In this document: piece by piece, positions 10,122-18,718 of the stretch | Layout: each line of letters opens with the position of its first letter | Numbering within the stretch: position 1 is the stretch's first letter | NCBI GenBank assembly: GCA_963732855.1 | Contig: CAVTBB010000002.1 | Span: 124,001-188,000, forward strand | Origin: DASXVU01 sp963732855 | GTDB lineage: Archaea; Thermoplasmatota; Thermoplasmata; Methanomassiliicoccales; UBA472 | Direction of reading: 5' to 3' | Length of the DNA stretch: 64,000 nt | Notes under the pieces: model-generated | What the model was told of the DNA's origin: nothing | The model's input: only the letters and a program-made list of their open reading frames with translations | Database searches by the model: none | Translations under genes and position numbers: made by a program

Positions 10122-10699
10122 GGATATTGTTGCTGGACAACTACGATTCTTTCGTTTACAATCTGAAACAGTACATGGGGGAGCTGGGTGTGGACGTCAC
10201 CGTGTTGCGCAATGACGCCATCGACGCGGAAGGTGTGCGCCGATTTGATCCCGATGCGATCGTGATCTCTCCCGGACCGGGGCACCCGGCGGTGAAACGT
10301 GATTTCGGCGTCTGCGCCGAGGTCCTGACCGGGATAAGCCAGACCGTACCCACACTGGGCGTCTGCCTGGGACATCAAGGAATCGCGTACTGCTACGGCG
10401 GCACCGTGGCCAAGGTAGAACGTCTGATGCACGGCAAGACGTCGGTGATCGGGCATGACGGGAAAGGGGTGTTCGCCGGGCTCGAGGATCCGCTGGTGGT
10501 AGGGCGATACCACTCATTGGTGGTCGGACATGACCTGCCGCCGAGCCTGAAGGTGACGGCCGCCGCAACGGACGGGACGATCATGGGCATCAGGCACCTC
10601 AAGTTCCCGATCGAGGGCGTGCAGTTCCATCCGGAGTCGATCCTCACCCCCAAGGGAAAGAGCATGATGGCCAATTTTATCGCCGGGGCAAGGTGCTGA
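10118..10699 (+). CDS. trpG: Anthranilate synthase component II (glutamine amidotransferase)
   Basis: Class I glutamine amidotransferase of 193 residues that supplies ammonia to TrpE. It opens with LLLDNYDSFVYN. The nucleophile lies in GVCLGHQGIAY (Cys near residue 84) and the His-Glu pair in VQFHPES (about 170-172); the oxyanion element is SPGPGHP (about 50). The start overlaps the trpE stop as ATGA, so the two subunits are probably translationally coupled. Confidence 0.96.
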   Translation: MRILLLDNYDSFVYNLKQYMGELGVDVTVLRNDAIDAEGVRRFDPDAIVISPGPGHPAVKRDFGVCAEVLTGISQTVPTLGVCLGHQGIAYCYGGTVAKVERLMHGKTSVIGHDGKGVFAGLEDPLVVGRYHSLVVGHDLPPSLKVTAAATDGTIMGIRHLKFPIEGVQFHPESILTPKGKSMMANFIAGARC

Positions 10700-10701
10700 G
10701 C

Positions 10702-11706
10702 ATGATCGAGACCGTTACCCGGGTAGACCTGAGCAGGAACAGCCTTTCCTCGTTGGCAGATGATATGGTGGCCGGCAGAGCGAGCCATGAGGAGATGGCC
10801 ACAACGCTCTCATCGCTGGCCGCAAAGGGGGAGACGGCGGAACAGATCAGGGTTTTCGCCGAAGCGTTCGCGATGGCATCGATCAAGGTACAGACCAAGC
10901 ATCAGGCTGTCACGGACCTATGCGGCACCGGAGGGGCTTCGTTCCGCACCTTCAACGTCTCGACCATCTCGGCGTTCGTGGTGGCCGGATGCGGCGTCCC
11001 GGTGGCGAAGCATGGGAACCGTTCGAGCAGCGGTGTCTGCGGCAGTGCAGACCTGCTCACCGCCCTGGGCGCAAGAACGGCCATCGGTCCGGAATTGGCC
11101 GAGAGGATGCTGGATGAGATCGGCATCACCTTCCTGTTCGCCCCGCTCTATCATCCAGCGATGAGGAATGTGGCAGCGGTCCGCAGAGAGCTGCGCTCCA
11201 AGACCCTTTTCAACGTGATCGGCCCCCTGCTGAACCCAGTGGAAGCGGACAAGATGCAGCTCATGGGCGTGTACGACCCGAGATTGCTCGATATCGTACC
11301 AGTGATGATGAACGAACTAGGCATCAAGCGGGCAATGGTCGTGCACGGTTTCCCGGGCATGGACGAGGTATCCACCTTAGGTACTACCCAGGCGGTCCTG
11401 CTCGACCGGGGGAGAACGGATAGGTTCGAGATCGATCCGAGGTCGCTAGGGTTCGAACCCCCGCGACCGGAGGTCATTTCGGAACTAACCCCGGAACTGG
11501 CAGCCAAGTTGGCCCGTAGGGTGCTGTCAGGTTCACCCGGCCCTAGGCGTGACATCGTCGTGCTCAACAGCGCCTGCGCGCTCTTGGCCTGCAATAGGGT
11601 TAATAATATCGAGGAGGGAGTCGATATGGCATGTGTGTCTATTGATTCCGGGAAGGCCATGCAGAGGATGACCGAGTTCGTCGACATGAGCAAGGCTGAG
11701 GTATAA
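10702..11706 (+). CDS. trpD: Anthranilate phosphoribosyltransferase
   Basis: Joins anthranilate to PRPP, the second step of the pathway. About 334 residues, standard length. The PRPP loop reads CGTGGASFRTFNVST (from about residue 74); the usual GTGGD is GTGGA here, a mild variation. KHGNRSSSGVCGSADLL (about 103-119) and RRELRSKTLFNVIGPLLNP are the other family signatures. ATG at 10702 follows an AAGGTG; GTG at 10693 overlaps trpG and is less likely. The gene ends in TAATG shared with trpC. Confidence 0.95.
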   Translation: MIETVTRVDLSRNSLSSLADDMVAGRASHEEMATTLSSLAAKGETAEQIRVFAEAFAMASIKVQTKHQAVTDLCGTGGASFRTFNVSTISAFVVAGCGVPVAKHGNRSSSGVCGSADLLTALGARTAIGPELAERMLDEIGITFLFAPLYHPAMRNVAAVRRELRSKTLFNVIGPLLNPVEADKMQLMGVYDPRLLDIVPVMMNELGIKRAMVVHGFPGMDEVSTLGTTQAVLLDRGRTDRFEIDPRSLGFEPPRPEVISELTPELAAKLARRVLSGSPGPRRDIVVLNSACALLACNRVNNIEEGVDMACVSIDSGKAMQRMTEFVDMSKAEV

Positions 11707-12488
11707 TGCAGGATACGCTGGAGAAACTGGTCCGGAACGCGGAGCTGCTCATAGCCTCAAACTACTATGAGGTCGAAGCGGCCAGTTCATACGCCCGGTC
11801 AAACCGCCGTTCGCTGGTCAAAGCGCTTTCGCAGTCTGAATCATTTCCGGTCGTGGCAGAGGTAAAGAGCGCCTCACCGTCCAATCACCACATCTCCACA
11901 CATGACCCGGAGGTCCTGATCTCCAAATATCTCCAGGGAGGTGCCACCGCCCTCTCAGTGCTCACTGAGCCAAAGTTCTTCAAGGGCAGCCTGCAGCTGT
12001 TGGAGGTAGCATCCCTGAACCCGGTCCCGGTCCTGATGAAGGATTTCATCGTTTCGATAAACCAGATCGATGCGGCGGCCAGGCATGGGGCAAGCGCCAT
12101 ACTCTTGATCCAAAAGTTGTTCTCGTCGCATATGGTCAAGGTCCGAAGGGACAGCCTGATAGGTTATGCCCACGAGCGGGGTCTGGAGGTTGTGCTCGAA
12201 GCGGCCGATGAGGTGGAGGTGCTACAGAGCTTGAAGAGCAGCGCGGATATCGTTGGCATCAATCAGCGGAACCTACGTACAATGACCATCGAGCAGGGGA
12301 AGGGGGTCCGTTTGCTGAACGGTCTGGCGCACAAGACGAAACCGATAATTGTGATGTCCGGCCTCACTACCCGGGAACAGGTCATCGCGACCCGCGACAG
12401 CGGAGCGGCAGGGGTGCTGATCGGTACCGAGCTGGCGTCGTCTGACGACCCGGAGATGAAGCTCAGAGGCCTGGTGGTGCCAAGATGA
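11706..12488 (+). CDS. trpC: Indole-3-glycerol-phosphate synthase
   Basis: Closes the indole ring, making indole-3-glycerol phosphate. TIM barrel of 260 residues. Catalytic and binding segments are VAEVKSASPS (about 50-59), VLMKDFIVS (about 110), VGINQRNLRTM (about 183-193), VMSGLTTREQV (about 217-227) and the phosphate site GVLIGTELASSDDP (about 238). It starts inside the trpD stop (TAATG) and its end overlaps trpF by four bases. Confidence 0.95.
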   Translation: MQDTLEKLVRNAELLIASNYYEVEAASSYARSNRRSLVKALSQSESFPVVAEVKSASPSNHHISTHDPEVLISKYLQGGATALSVLTEPKFFKGSLQLLEVASLNPVPVLMKDFIVSINQIDAAARHGASAILLIQKLFSSHMVKVRRDSLIGYAHERGLEVVLEAADEVEVLQSLKSSADIVGINQRNLRTMTIEQGKGVRLLNGLAHKTKPIIVMSGLTTREQVIATRDSGAAGVLIGTELASSDDPEMKLRGLVVPR

Positions 12489-13108
12489 CCAAGGTGAAGA
12501 TCTGCGGGATGATGAGGGATGAGGACATCATCTCCTCGCGTAAGGCAGATTACGTCGGTTTCATCGTGGAGACCAATTCCAAGCGGGAGCTCACCATATC
12601 CAGGGCAGAGCAGCTGATGTCGATGGCGAAGTGCAAGAAGGTGATCGTCACCACCTGCCAAAGCGAGGACGTGCTGAAGCAGATCGTCCGGGTTCTGAAA
12701 CCCGATGTGCTCCAGCTGCATTCAGTCATGGATGTGGAGAACGTGGAGTCGGTCGCCAATGCCATTCCCTGCGATGTTTGGGCGCTGCAGCCGATGGGCT
12801 GGGGGGATGAGCTGGAGAGGGCGGAGAAACTAGTCGGTAAATGCTCCGGACTGGTTCTGGACACCGCCTCCGCCTCGTTCGGCGGAGCGGGCATGAAACA
12901 TGATTGGACGCTGAGCGCCGAGATCGTGGAGACGGTCGACCCATTTCCAGTGGTGCTCGCCGGAGGCCTTAACCCAGGGAATGTCGTGGACGCCATCATA
13001 GCGGTGCATCCGTTCGCGGTCGACGTCTCCTCCGGGGTCGAGACCGGCGGCCGTAAGTCCATGGACCTGGTAGAGCAGTTCATCTCAAACGCTAGGAGTG
13101 TTCATTGA
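12485..13108 (+). CDS. trpF: Phosphoribosylanthranilate isomerase
   Basis: Amadori rearrangement of phosphoribosylanthranilate, the step between TrpD and TrpC. TIM barrel of 207 residues. The catalytic cysteine is in VKICGMMR (Cys7) and the catalytic aspartate in GLVLDTASASFGGAG (about 126); the phosphate-binding ends are LAGGLNPGNV and VDVSSGVETGGRKS. Four-base overlaps join it to trpC and, nearly, to trpB. Confidence 0.95.
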   Translation: MTKVKICGMMRDEDIISSRKADYVGFIVETNSKRELTISRAEQLMSMAKCKKVIVTTCQSEDVLKQIVRVLKPDVLQLHSVMDVENVESVANAIPCDVWALQPMGWGDELERAEKLVGKCSGLVLDTASASFGGAGMKHDWTLSAEIVETVDPFPVVLAGGLNPGNVVDAIIAVHPFAVDVSSGVETGGRKSMDLVEQFISNARSVH

Positions 13109-14286
13109 TGTCGGATAGGACAAGATTTGGCGAGTACGGCGGGCAGTACGTCCCCGAGATACTCATGCCGGCGCTGATCCAGCTCGAAACGGTATATGAC
13201 CAGGCGAAGAAGGACCGATCGTTCCAGGAGGAACTGCGCTGGTACAACGTCAACTACGGCGGCAGGGAAACGCCGCTGTACTTCGCCAAACGCCTCACGG
13301 AGAGGTATGACGGGGCCAAGATCTACCTTAAACGGGAGGACCTGGCGCACGGCGGCGCGCACAAGTTCAACAATGTCATGGGACAGGCACTATTAGCGAA
13401 ACGCATGGGCAAGACCCGCATTATCGCCGAGACCGGGGCCGGACAGCACGGGACCGCGACGGCGATGGCGGCCGCTGTGCTGGGAATGGAGGCAGAGATC
13501 TACATGGGCGCAGACGACGTCAAGCGGCAGCGGATGAACGTTTTCCGCATGCGGCTGATGGGGGCCAAGGTCCATGAGGTGGAGATCGGTTCCAAAACGC
13601 TCAAGGACGCCATCAGCGAAGCGTTCCGCGATTGGGCGGCGTCCGTTGTGACGACCTACTACATGTTCGGGACGGCGGCCGGGCCCCACCCCTATCCAAC
13701 CCTGGTGCGTGATTTCCAGAGCATCATCGGGAAGGAGATCAAAGCGCAGCTGAAGGCACAGGAAGGCAAGCTGCCCGACCTGTTGGTGGCATGCGTTGGC
13801 GGAGGCAGCAACGCCATCGGCACGTTCTATCCTTTCATACGGAACAAGGGAGTGAAGTTCCTGGGGGCCGAGGCGGCCGGATGCGGGATCGAGACAGGAA
13901 AGCATTCGTGCTCTATTAGCGCTGGGTCGGTCGGCGTCTTCCAGGGCTCCAAGTCTTACCTGCTCCAGGACAAGGAAGGGATGGTCCATGAGGCGCATAG
14001 CATCGCGGCCGGCCTCGACTATCCGGGCGTGGGGCCGGAACACTCCTATCTGAAAGATATAAAACGGGCGGAGTACGTAGGAATCACAGATGAGCAGGCG
14101 CTCGGGGCGTTCGTCGAGCTGTCCCGCCTGGAAGGCATCATACCGGCGCTCGAGTCGGCCCATGCGGTGTACGCTGGCGTGCAGCGGGCGAAGGCAATGG
14201 ACAAGGACCAAATTGTGGTCATAACGGTGTCTGGGCGGGGAGACAAGGACCTCGAGACAGTGTTCAACATGGGGTTTATCAAATGA
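13108..14286 (+). CDS. trpB: Tryptophan synthase beta subunit (TrpB1 type)
   Basis: PLP enzyme that condenses indole with serine. About 392 residues. It starts with the typical FGEYGGQYVPEILMPAL and belongs to the TrpB1 class that pairs with TrpA. The PLP lysine lies in HGGAHKFNN (about residue 86; HTGAHK in most relatives), the phosphate cradle is GGGSNAIGTF (about 231) and SGRGDKD (about 375) closes the cofactor site. The quinonoid-site region AETGAGQHG is present. ATG at 13108 is the start; an overlapping TTG at 13105 is unlikely. The end overlaps trpA by four bases. Confidence 0.96.
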   Translation: MSDRTRFGEYGGQYVPEILMPALIQLETVYDQAKKDRSFQEELRWYNVNYGGRETPLYFAKRLTERYDGAKIYLKREDLAHGGAHKFNNVMGQALLAKRMGKTRIIAETGAGQHGTATAMAAAVLGMEAEIYMGADDVKRQRMNVFRMRLMGAKVHEVEIGSKTLKDAISEAFRDWAASVVTTYYMFGTAAGPHPYPTLVRDFQSIIGKEIKAQLKAQEGKLPDLLVACVGGGSNAIGTFYPFIRNKGVKFLGAEAAGCGIETGKHSCSISAGSVGVFQGSKSYLLQDKEGMVHEAHSIAAGLDYPGVGPEHSYLKDIKRAEYVGITDEQALGAFVELSRLEGIIPALESAHAVYAGVQRAKAMDKDQIVVITVSGRGDKDLETVFNMGFIK

Positions 14287-15122
14287 CAACTAAGCGATGT
14301 GCGAGGCCGGACGACCGATCCGGACACTCGGGGCGCGTGGAGGAGGCGTTCCGCAACTGCAAGGAGCGCGACGAGAGCGCGTTGATCGTATACCTTACCG
14401 GAGGGTTCCCCTCCTTCGAAACATCGCTAAGCTACCTGTTGGCCTGCAAGGAAGGCGGTGCTGACATCATCGAGATAGGCATCCCGTTCAGCGACCCCAT
14501 GGCGGACGGCGCGGTCATCCAGAAGGCCAGTGACGAGGCGTTGCGGGCCGGTGTCACCCCGACGAGGGTTCTTGAGCTCACCGCCAGGGTGAGGGAGAAG
14601 TGCGATGTCCCGATCGTTCTGATGGGCTATTACAACCCGGTCTTCCGCATGGGAGAGGAGGAGTTCGTCAAGCAGGCAAAAAAGGCCGGAGCGGACGGAC
14701 TGATCATCGCTGACCTGCCGATCGAGGAATCGTTGACGCTGGAGTTATTCTGCATGAACGAGGGTATACACCTTATCCAGCTGGTCGCTCCGACGACCCC
14801 AGAGGACCGGATGATGCACATCGCCGGCCGGTCGAGCGGATACCTGTACTTGGTTAGTAGGCTTGGGACAACAGGAGCCAGGGGCAACCTGAGCGAAACG
14901 CTCCCGGCGCTAATCAGACGGGGCAAAGAAGCCGCAGGGGATCTTCCACTGGCGGTCGGTTTCGGAATATCGACGAAAGAGCAGGTCGAGGATATCACCT
15001 CCCTGGGTGCGGACGGGATAATTGTAGGATCAGCCATCCTATCCAGGATCATAGATGGAGTGAAACCGCACGATATCCGTGATTTTGTAAAGGAGCTGAA
15101 ATCAGGGTGCAGGAAGCATTGA
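14283..15122 (+). CDS. trpA: Tryptophan synthase alpha subunit
   Basis: Cleaves indole-3-glycerol phosphate to indole, which is channelled to TrpB. TIM barrel of 279 residues. The catalytic glutamate and aspartate lie in GADIIEIGIPFSDPMADG (about residues 59-76), and the phosphate site includes VGFGISTKEQV and GADGIIVGSAI. About 20 charged residues precede the usual start of the fold. Last gene of trpEGDCFBA; no further gene is co-directional until cbiM, which has its own promoter. Confidence 0.95.
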   Translation: MTTKRCARPDDRSGHSGRVEEAFRNCKERDESALIVYLTGGFPSFETSLSYLLACKEGGADIIEIGIPFSDPMADGAVIQKASDEALRAGVTPTRVLELTARVREKCDVPIVLMGYYNPVFRMGEEEFVKQAKKAGADGLIIADLPIEESLTLELFCMNEGIHLIQLVAPTTPEDRMMHIAGRSSGYLYLVSRLGTTGARGNLSETLPALIRRGKEAAGDLPLAVGFGISTKEQVEDITSLGADGIIVGSAILSRIIDGVKPHDIRDFVKELKSGCRKH

Positions 15123-15176
15123 GATTCCGAGTTTAGGGAACCTGAGTATTGGCGTATCCAGCTCCGGACCGGAAAC

Positions 15177-15262
15177 GTAACACATTTACCGAATAAGTGT
15201 TACGCTAATCATTATATATCTCTGGCTATTATCGAGTAACACAAAAAAGAAATTCGTGTTAC
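15177..15262 (+). promoter_or_regulatory. cbiM promoter between two identical metal-type operators
   Basis: Two perfect palindromes of the form GTAACAC-N13-GTGTTAC lie at 15177-15203 and 15236-15262. A TATA element (CATTATATATC, about 15210-15220) sits between them and the ATG of cbiM is 13 bases after the second. The half-sites are identical in sequence and the spacer is 13 in both. Long spaced palindromes of this kind are typical of NikR-family nickel repressors; comparative work has proposed GTGTTAC/GTAACAC half-sites in some archaea and deltaproteobacteria (from memory; orientation should be checked). Confidence 0.75.
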
Positions 15263-15274
15263 GGTGGTTTAAAA

Positions 15275-16225
15275 ATGCACATCCCTGACGGATTGATGTC
15301 CCCGGAGGTTCTGGTCCTCGGCTGGTTGATCGCGGTCCCCGCCATTGCCTTGGCGATATGGAAATTGAACCGTGGGATGGATGAGCGGCTGATACCGTTC
15401 ATGGCAGTCCTGGCCGGAGGCATATTCATCGCTCAAATGCTGAACTTCCCGGTCGGGGGCGGAACCACGGGACATTTGATCGGGGCGGCACTGGCCGTCA
15501 TTCTTCTTGGGCCGGCCGCGGCAATGGCCGTGATCACCGCGATCCTCATCATCCAATGTTTCGTTTTCGGAGACGGTGGCGTCACCGCCTTGGGTCTGAA
15601 CCTGCTCAATATGGCAGTGATCGCTCCTCTGATAGCTTGGACCACGATACGAGTATTCTCTGGAAGGTTCGATAAGGTCGGCATAGTCATCGGTTCCTGG
15701 CTATCGGTGGTCGTTGCAGCCATGGCAGCCGCTATCCAGCTCTCACTGAGCTATGAACTGTCCAATGGCGCCTTTGGGATCGCAGCCAATATCGCCATCC
15801 CGTCAATGTTTGTGTATCACATTCTGATAGGCATCGGAGAAGCCACCATAACCGCCGGGGTCGTCCTATACCTGGCCAAGGTCTCACCCGGTATGCTCAA
15901 GTTCAGGAATGGTCTCGAGGGCACCACCCCAGTACCGGCAAAAGGATTGACCAGGGCTGCCTTTGGTCTGCTCCTAGCGTTTTCAGTGGGGTTGGTAGGG
16001 TTCTTCGCGTTCTCCGCCGCCTATGGGGATGGGCTAGAGGTCACGATGGAAAATGCCGGCCTGAACGAGGTCACCCAGGTCTTCACCGGGATACTGACCT
16101 ACGGAGACAGTTACGTCACCGCTCTGGTATCGGGAATCGTCGGGTTCGCCATCACCGTCGGGGCTGTCCTCCTATATTGGAGGGCCAGAGGTAGGTCAAG
16201 AAAAAGGGAAGCGCCTCAGGATTAA
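15275..16225 (+). CDS. cbiM: ECF-type cobalt/nickel transporter substrate-binding membrane component
   Basis: Membrane protein of 316 residues that captures Co2+ or Ni2+. It starts MHIPDGLMSP; the free N-terminal Met-His of this family is a metal ligand. Six to seven helices follow, with the family segments NFPVGGGTTGHLIGAALAVI and FGDGG. After a charged linker (about 215-225), two extra helices bracket an extracytoplasmic loop (about 250-280), matching the CbiN/NikN-like PDGLE extension fused in many NikM/CbiM proteins. It is first in cbiM-cbiQ-cbiO. Whether the metal is cobalt or nickel is not decided by sequence; the operator type and nearby cfbE favour nickel. Confidence 0.88.
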   Translation: MHIPDGLMSPEVLVLGWLIAVPAIALAIWKLNRGMDERLIPFMAVLAGGIFIAQMLNFPVGGGTTGHLIGAALAVILLGPAAAMAVITAILIIQCFVFGDGGVTALGLNLLNMAVIAPLIAWTTIRVFSGRFDKVGIVIGSWLSVVVAAMAAAIQLSLSYELSNGAFGIAANIAIPSMFVYHILIGIGEATITAGVVLYLAKVSPGMLKFRNGLEGTTPVPAKGLTRAAFGLLLAFSVGLVGFFAFSAAYGDGLEVTMENAGLNEVTQVFTGILTYGDSYVTALVSGIVGFAITVGAVLLYWRARGRSRKREAPQD

Positions 16226-16298
16226 GAGGACCCGCCTGTCGAACATGCTTGACAGCACTCAAACCGTTTTATATTGACACAGAATCGGATGATGTACA

Positions 16299-17033
16299 TT
16301 GTCCCACCACGACGAGATGGACCGATTTGCCAAGGGCTCTAGGTTCTTCCTTTTTGATGTCCGGGTGAAGCTCGTCTCGACAGTGGCGCTGATCGTCACC
16401 GCCGCTTTCCTGAGAGACCTTCCATCATTGCTTCTGGTGTTAGCATTTGTCGTCCTGATGCTTATCGTGGCGGCAGTTCCTGCACACCATATCGCGGAGA
16501 ACTATCTCCTGGCTCTTCCGTTCATTGCAGTTGCGTCGCTAGCTCTGGCATTCACCTCCACGTTGCTCAACGCTGAGATGATGTTCGTCCGGGTCTCGGC
16601 GTCCGTCCTAGCTTTAATAATGTTGACCACTACGACGCCGTTCTTCGAGATGATGTCCGCATTCCGCTGGTTCAAGATGCCTAAGGTCCTGACGAACCTA
16701 ATCCTCTTCACTTACAGGTTTATCTTCGTCTTGCAAGATGAGGCGGCAAGAATGAAGATGGCGCGGAAGGCTAGAGGTTTCGCCGGAGGCCGACATCTCT
16801 TCGAGAAGCAGGCGTTTCGAATCCTTTCAAGCAGCATCGGCATGATCTTCGTCCGCTCGAGCCAGCGAGGTTCTGATATGTTCGACTCGCTACTCATGCG
16901 GGGTTTCGATGGTGAGGTCCACACCCTCCGGAAACCAAAGGTTCATCCTCGTGACGGGGCTCTGGCCCTGGTCGTCGGACTGGCCTGTGTAACATCGATC
17001 CTAATCCAGAACGGGGTGATCGCTTGGCGATGA
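16299..17033 (+). CDS. cbiQ: ECF transporter transmembrane coupling protein
   Basis: Energy-coupling membrane subunit of about 244 residues with five or six helices. The two cytosolic coupling helices have the ARG-type signatures ARMKMARKARGF (about 150-161) and SQRGSDMFDSLLMRGF (about 189-204), which dock on the ATPase. Start is TTG at 16299 or ATG at 16317. A TATA-like TTTATATT at 16268-16275 suggests an additional internal promoter and a leaderless TTG start. It overlaps cbiO by ten bases. Confidence 0.9.
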   Translation: MSHHDEMDRFAKGSRFFLFDVRVKLVSTVALIVTAAFLRDLPSLLLVLAFVVLMLIVAAVPAHHIAENYLLALPFIAVASLALAFTSTLLNAEMMFVRVSASVLALIMLTTTTPFFEMMSAFRWFKMPKVLTNLILFTYRFIFVLQDEAARMKMARKARGFAGGRHLFEKQAFRILSSSIGMIFVRSSQRGSDMFDSLLMRGFDGEVHTLRKPKVHPRDGALALVVGLACVTSILIQNGVIAWR

Positions 17034-17839
17034 TGAAGCTTGAGAAGGTCATGTACAGCTATCCCGAGGCGGATATCGCCATCGAGAACATCGACCTCGT
17101 TATCGAGAAAGGCGAACGAGTCGCACTGGTGGGACCGAACGGGGCAGGCAAGAGCACTTTGCTTCACATTATGGCCGGACTCTTCGTCCCCACGTCGGGA
17201 AGGGCTTGGATAAACGAGGTGGAGCTCACCAAGAAATCCGCCTCGACCGCTCGCAAGGGTGTTGGCCTTCTCTTCCAGGACCCTGATGACCAGATATTCA
17301 TGCCTACGGTCTACGAGGACGTGACCTTCGGACCGATCAATATGGGATTAACGGAAGATGAAGTGAACCAGAGGGCACGTAAGGCGATGGACCTGGCCGG
17401 GGTCGGAGGTTATGGCGATCGCGTACCGCATCGTCTCTCTACCGGGGAGAAGAAAAGAGTAGCCATCGCTGGATTATTGGCCATGTCGCCTCCGACTCTC
17501 CTTCTGGACGAGCCGACAGCGAACCTCGACCCGCAAGGGCGGAGGGACCTGGTGAAAATCCTTGACTCGTTAGACCAGACGATTGTGCTGGCTACCCATG
17601 ATCTGTCAGTCGCTTTTGAGTTGACCGACCGGGTCATCGTCCTCAAGCGGAACAAGATATTCGACGGAGGCTTCCAAATGCTGATCCACGACCAGATGGT
17701 CCTGAAAGAGGCCAGCCTCGAGCTGCCTTCGTTCTCCCGGCTTATGGCTAAATGGGGCGAAAGGACTGGAATCGGGTTCGAACCACCATTGACGGTGGAA
17801 GAGGCTTTGGAGATACTCGTTAGGGAAAATAAAAAATAA
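17024..17839 (+). CDS. cbiO: ECF transporter ATPase
   Basis: ABC ATPase of about 271 residues powering the CbiMQ importer. Walker A GPNGAGKST (about 38-46), Q-loop FQDPDDQIF (about 86; typical of the ECF class), signature STGEKKRVAIAG (about 138), Walker B LLLDEPTANLD (about 159) and H-loop ATHD (about 190) are all intact. Start may be TTG 17024 or ATG 17030/17033. Its end lies 11 bases from the end of the convergent hemD-like gene. Confidence 0.92.
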   Translation: MAMMKLEKVMYSYPEADIAIENIDLVIEKGERVALVGPNGAGKSTLLHIMAGLFVPTSGRAWINEVELTKKSASTARKGVGLLFQDPDDQIFMPTVYEDVTFGPINMGLTEDEVNQRARKAMDLAGVGGYGDRVPHRLSTGEKKRVAIAGLLAMSPPTLLLDEPTANLDPQGRRDLVKILDSLDQTIVLATHDLSVAFELTDRVIVLKRNKIFDGGFQMLIHDQMVLKEASLELPSFSRLMAKWGERTGIGFEPPLTVEEALEILVRENKK

Positions 17840-17850
17840 AGGACGAAAGG

Positions 17851-18642
17851 TCAGCCTTCATGGCCGATCTTGATCGCGGCCAGAAGATCCTCGAACGTGG
17901 CCTTTGCGGGCATGATATCGACCCTATACCCCATATCCTCCAGCATCTTCTTGGTCGGCTCGCCTATTGCCGCTATGACGGCGCAGTCCAGCATGTCCTC
18001 GACCTCCTCATCGGAATAGTGCTTCTTCGCCTCATCGATGAACGACTTCGCTGACATGGAGCTGGTGAAGGCGAACACGTCGATCTCACCCCTGATCCCC
18101 TTGTAGAACATGTCCAACAAGGGTCGGCCAGTCTTCACCTTGGTGAGTTTGTAGACCACGATTTCTTGGACGATGACACCCGACCCGGAGAGGCCTTTCA
18201 TTAGCACATCAGAACCTTTATCGGACCCGAGGATCACGGCTTGCTTGCCTGCCATGCCCTTTCTCGACAGAAGATCGACCAGCCCATCCGCGGTGAACTT
18301 CCCCGGCAACGTATCGACCTTGATCCATTCATTCTCCGCCGTTCTAGCTGTCTCCTGACCGACTGCGATGATTTGAATCTGGCGCAAACCTCGACTGAGC
18401 TCTTCCACTTGTCCGTGCTTCATCGCCAGTTCAAATGTCGATTTTACCGCCATAGACGAAGTTAAGACAACAATGTCGACATCGCCGGAAGCCAGGCCCT
18501 GAAGGAATGAAACGAACTCGGGCGAATCGTTCGTTTTTAGATCTATCGGTGAGGCGAACACGGCGTCAAAGCCCATCTTCCGGGCAAGTTCCATCGATTC
18601 CTCCATACGGTCCGTGGGCCTCAATATCGCGACGGTGGTCAT
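17851..18642 (-). CDS. HemD-like protein (uroporphyrinogen-III synthase family)
   Basis: A protein of 263 residues with the two-lobed HemD pattern: it begins AILRPTDRMEESMELARKMG, and each lobe has the TSSMAVKS / TSSMSAKS strand-turn that lines the active-site cleft. HemD closes hydroxymethylbilane to uroporphyrinogen III. The family conserves few residues, so catalysis can neither be confirmed nor excluded. It is the last gene of an operon in which the HemL- and HemC-like proteins lack key residues, so it may be a normal enzyme or part of a repurposed set. A gap of 76 bases separates it from the hemC-like gene. Confidence 0.75.
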   Translation of the reverse strand: MTTVAILRPTDRMEESMELARKMGFDAVFASPIDLKTNDSPEFVSFLQGLASGDVDIVVLTSSMAVKSTFELAMKHGQVEELSRGLRQIQIIAVGQETARTAENEWIKVDTLPGKFTADGLVDLLSRKGMAGKQAVILGSDKGSDVLMKGLSGSGVIVQEIVVYKLTKVKTGRPLLDMFYKGIRGEIDVFAFTSSMSAKSFIDEAKKHYSDEEVEDMLDCAVIAAIGEPTKKMLEDMGYRVDIMPAKATFEDLLAAIKIGHEG

Positions 18643-18718
18643 GGAATGGCCTCGGCATGATGTGCCATGGTGGATCGTTCCAGGAGCATATTCCTGCTCG
18701 ATCCTTCGCGGTTGTTAC

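Noticed and set aside
13393..14289. 298-codon minus-strand frame opposite trpB
   Set aside because: Antisense to a fully supported trpB; low-complexity, His/Arg-rich composition expected from the reverse frame of a GC-rich gene.
16293..16298. TGTACA just before cbiQ, as a second TRP-box-like site
   Set aside because: A six-base core occurs by chance; no second arm or bracketed TATA as at trpE.
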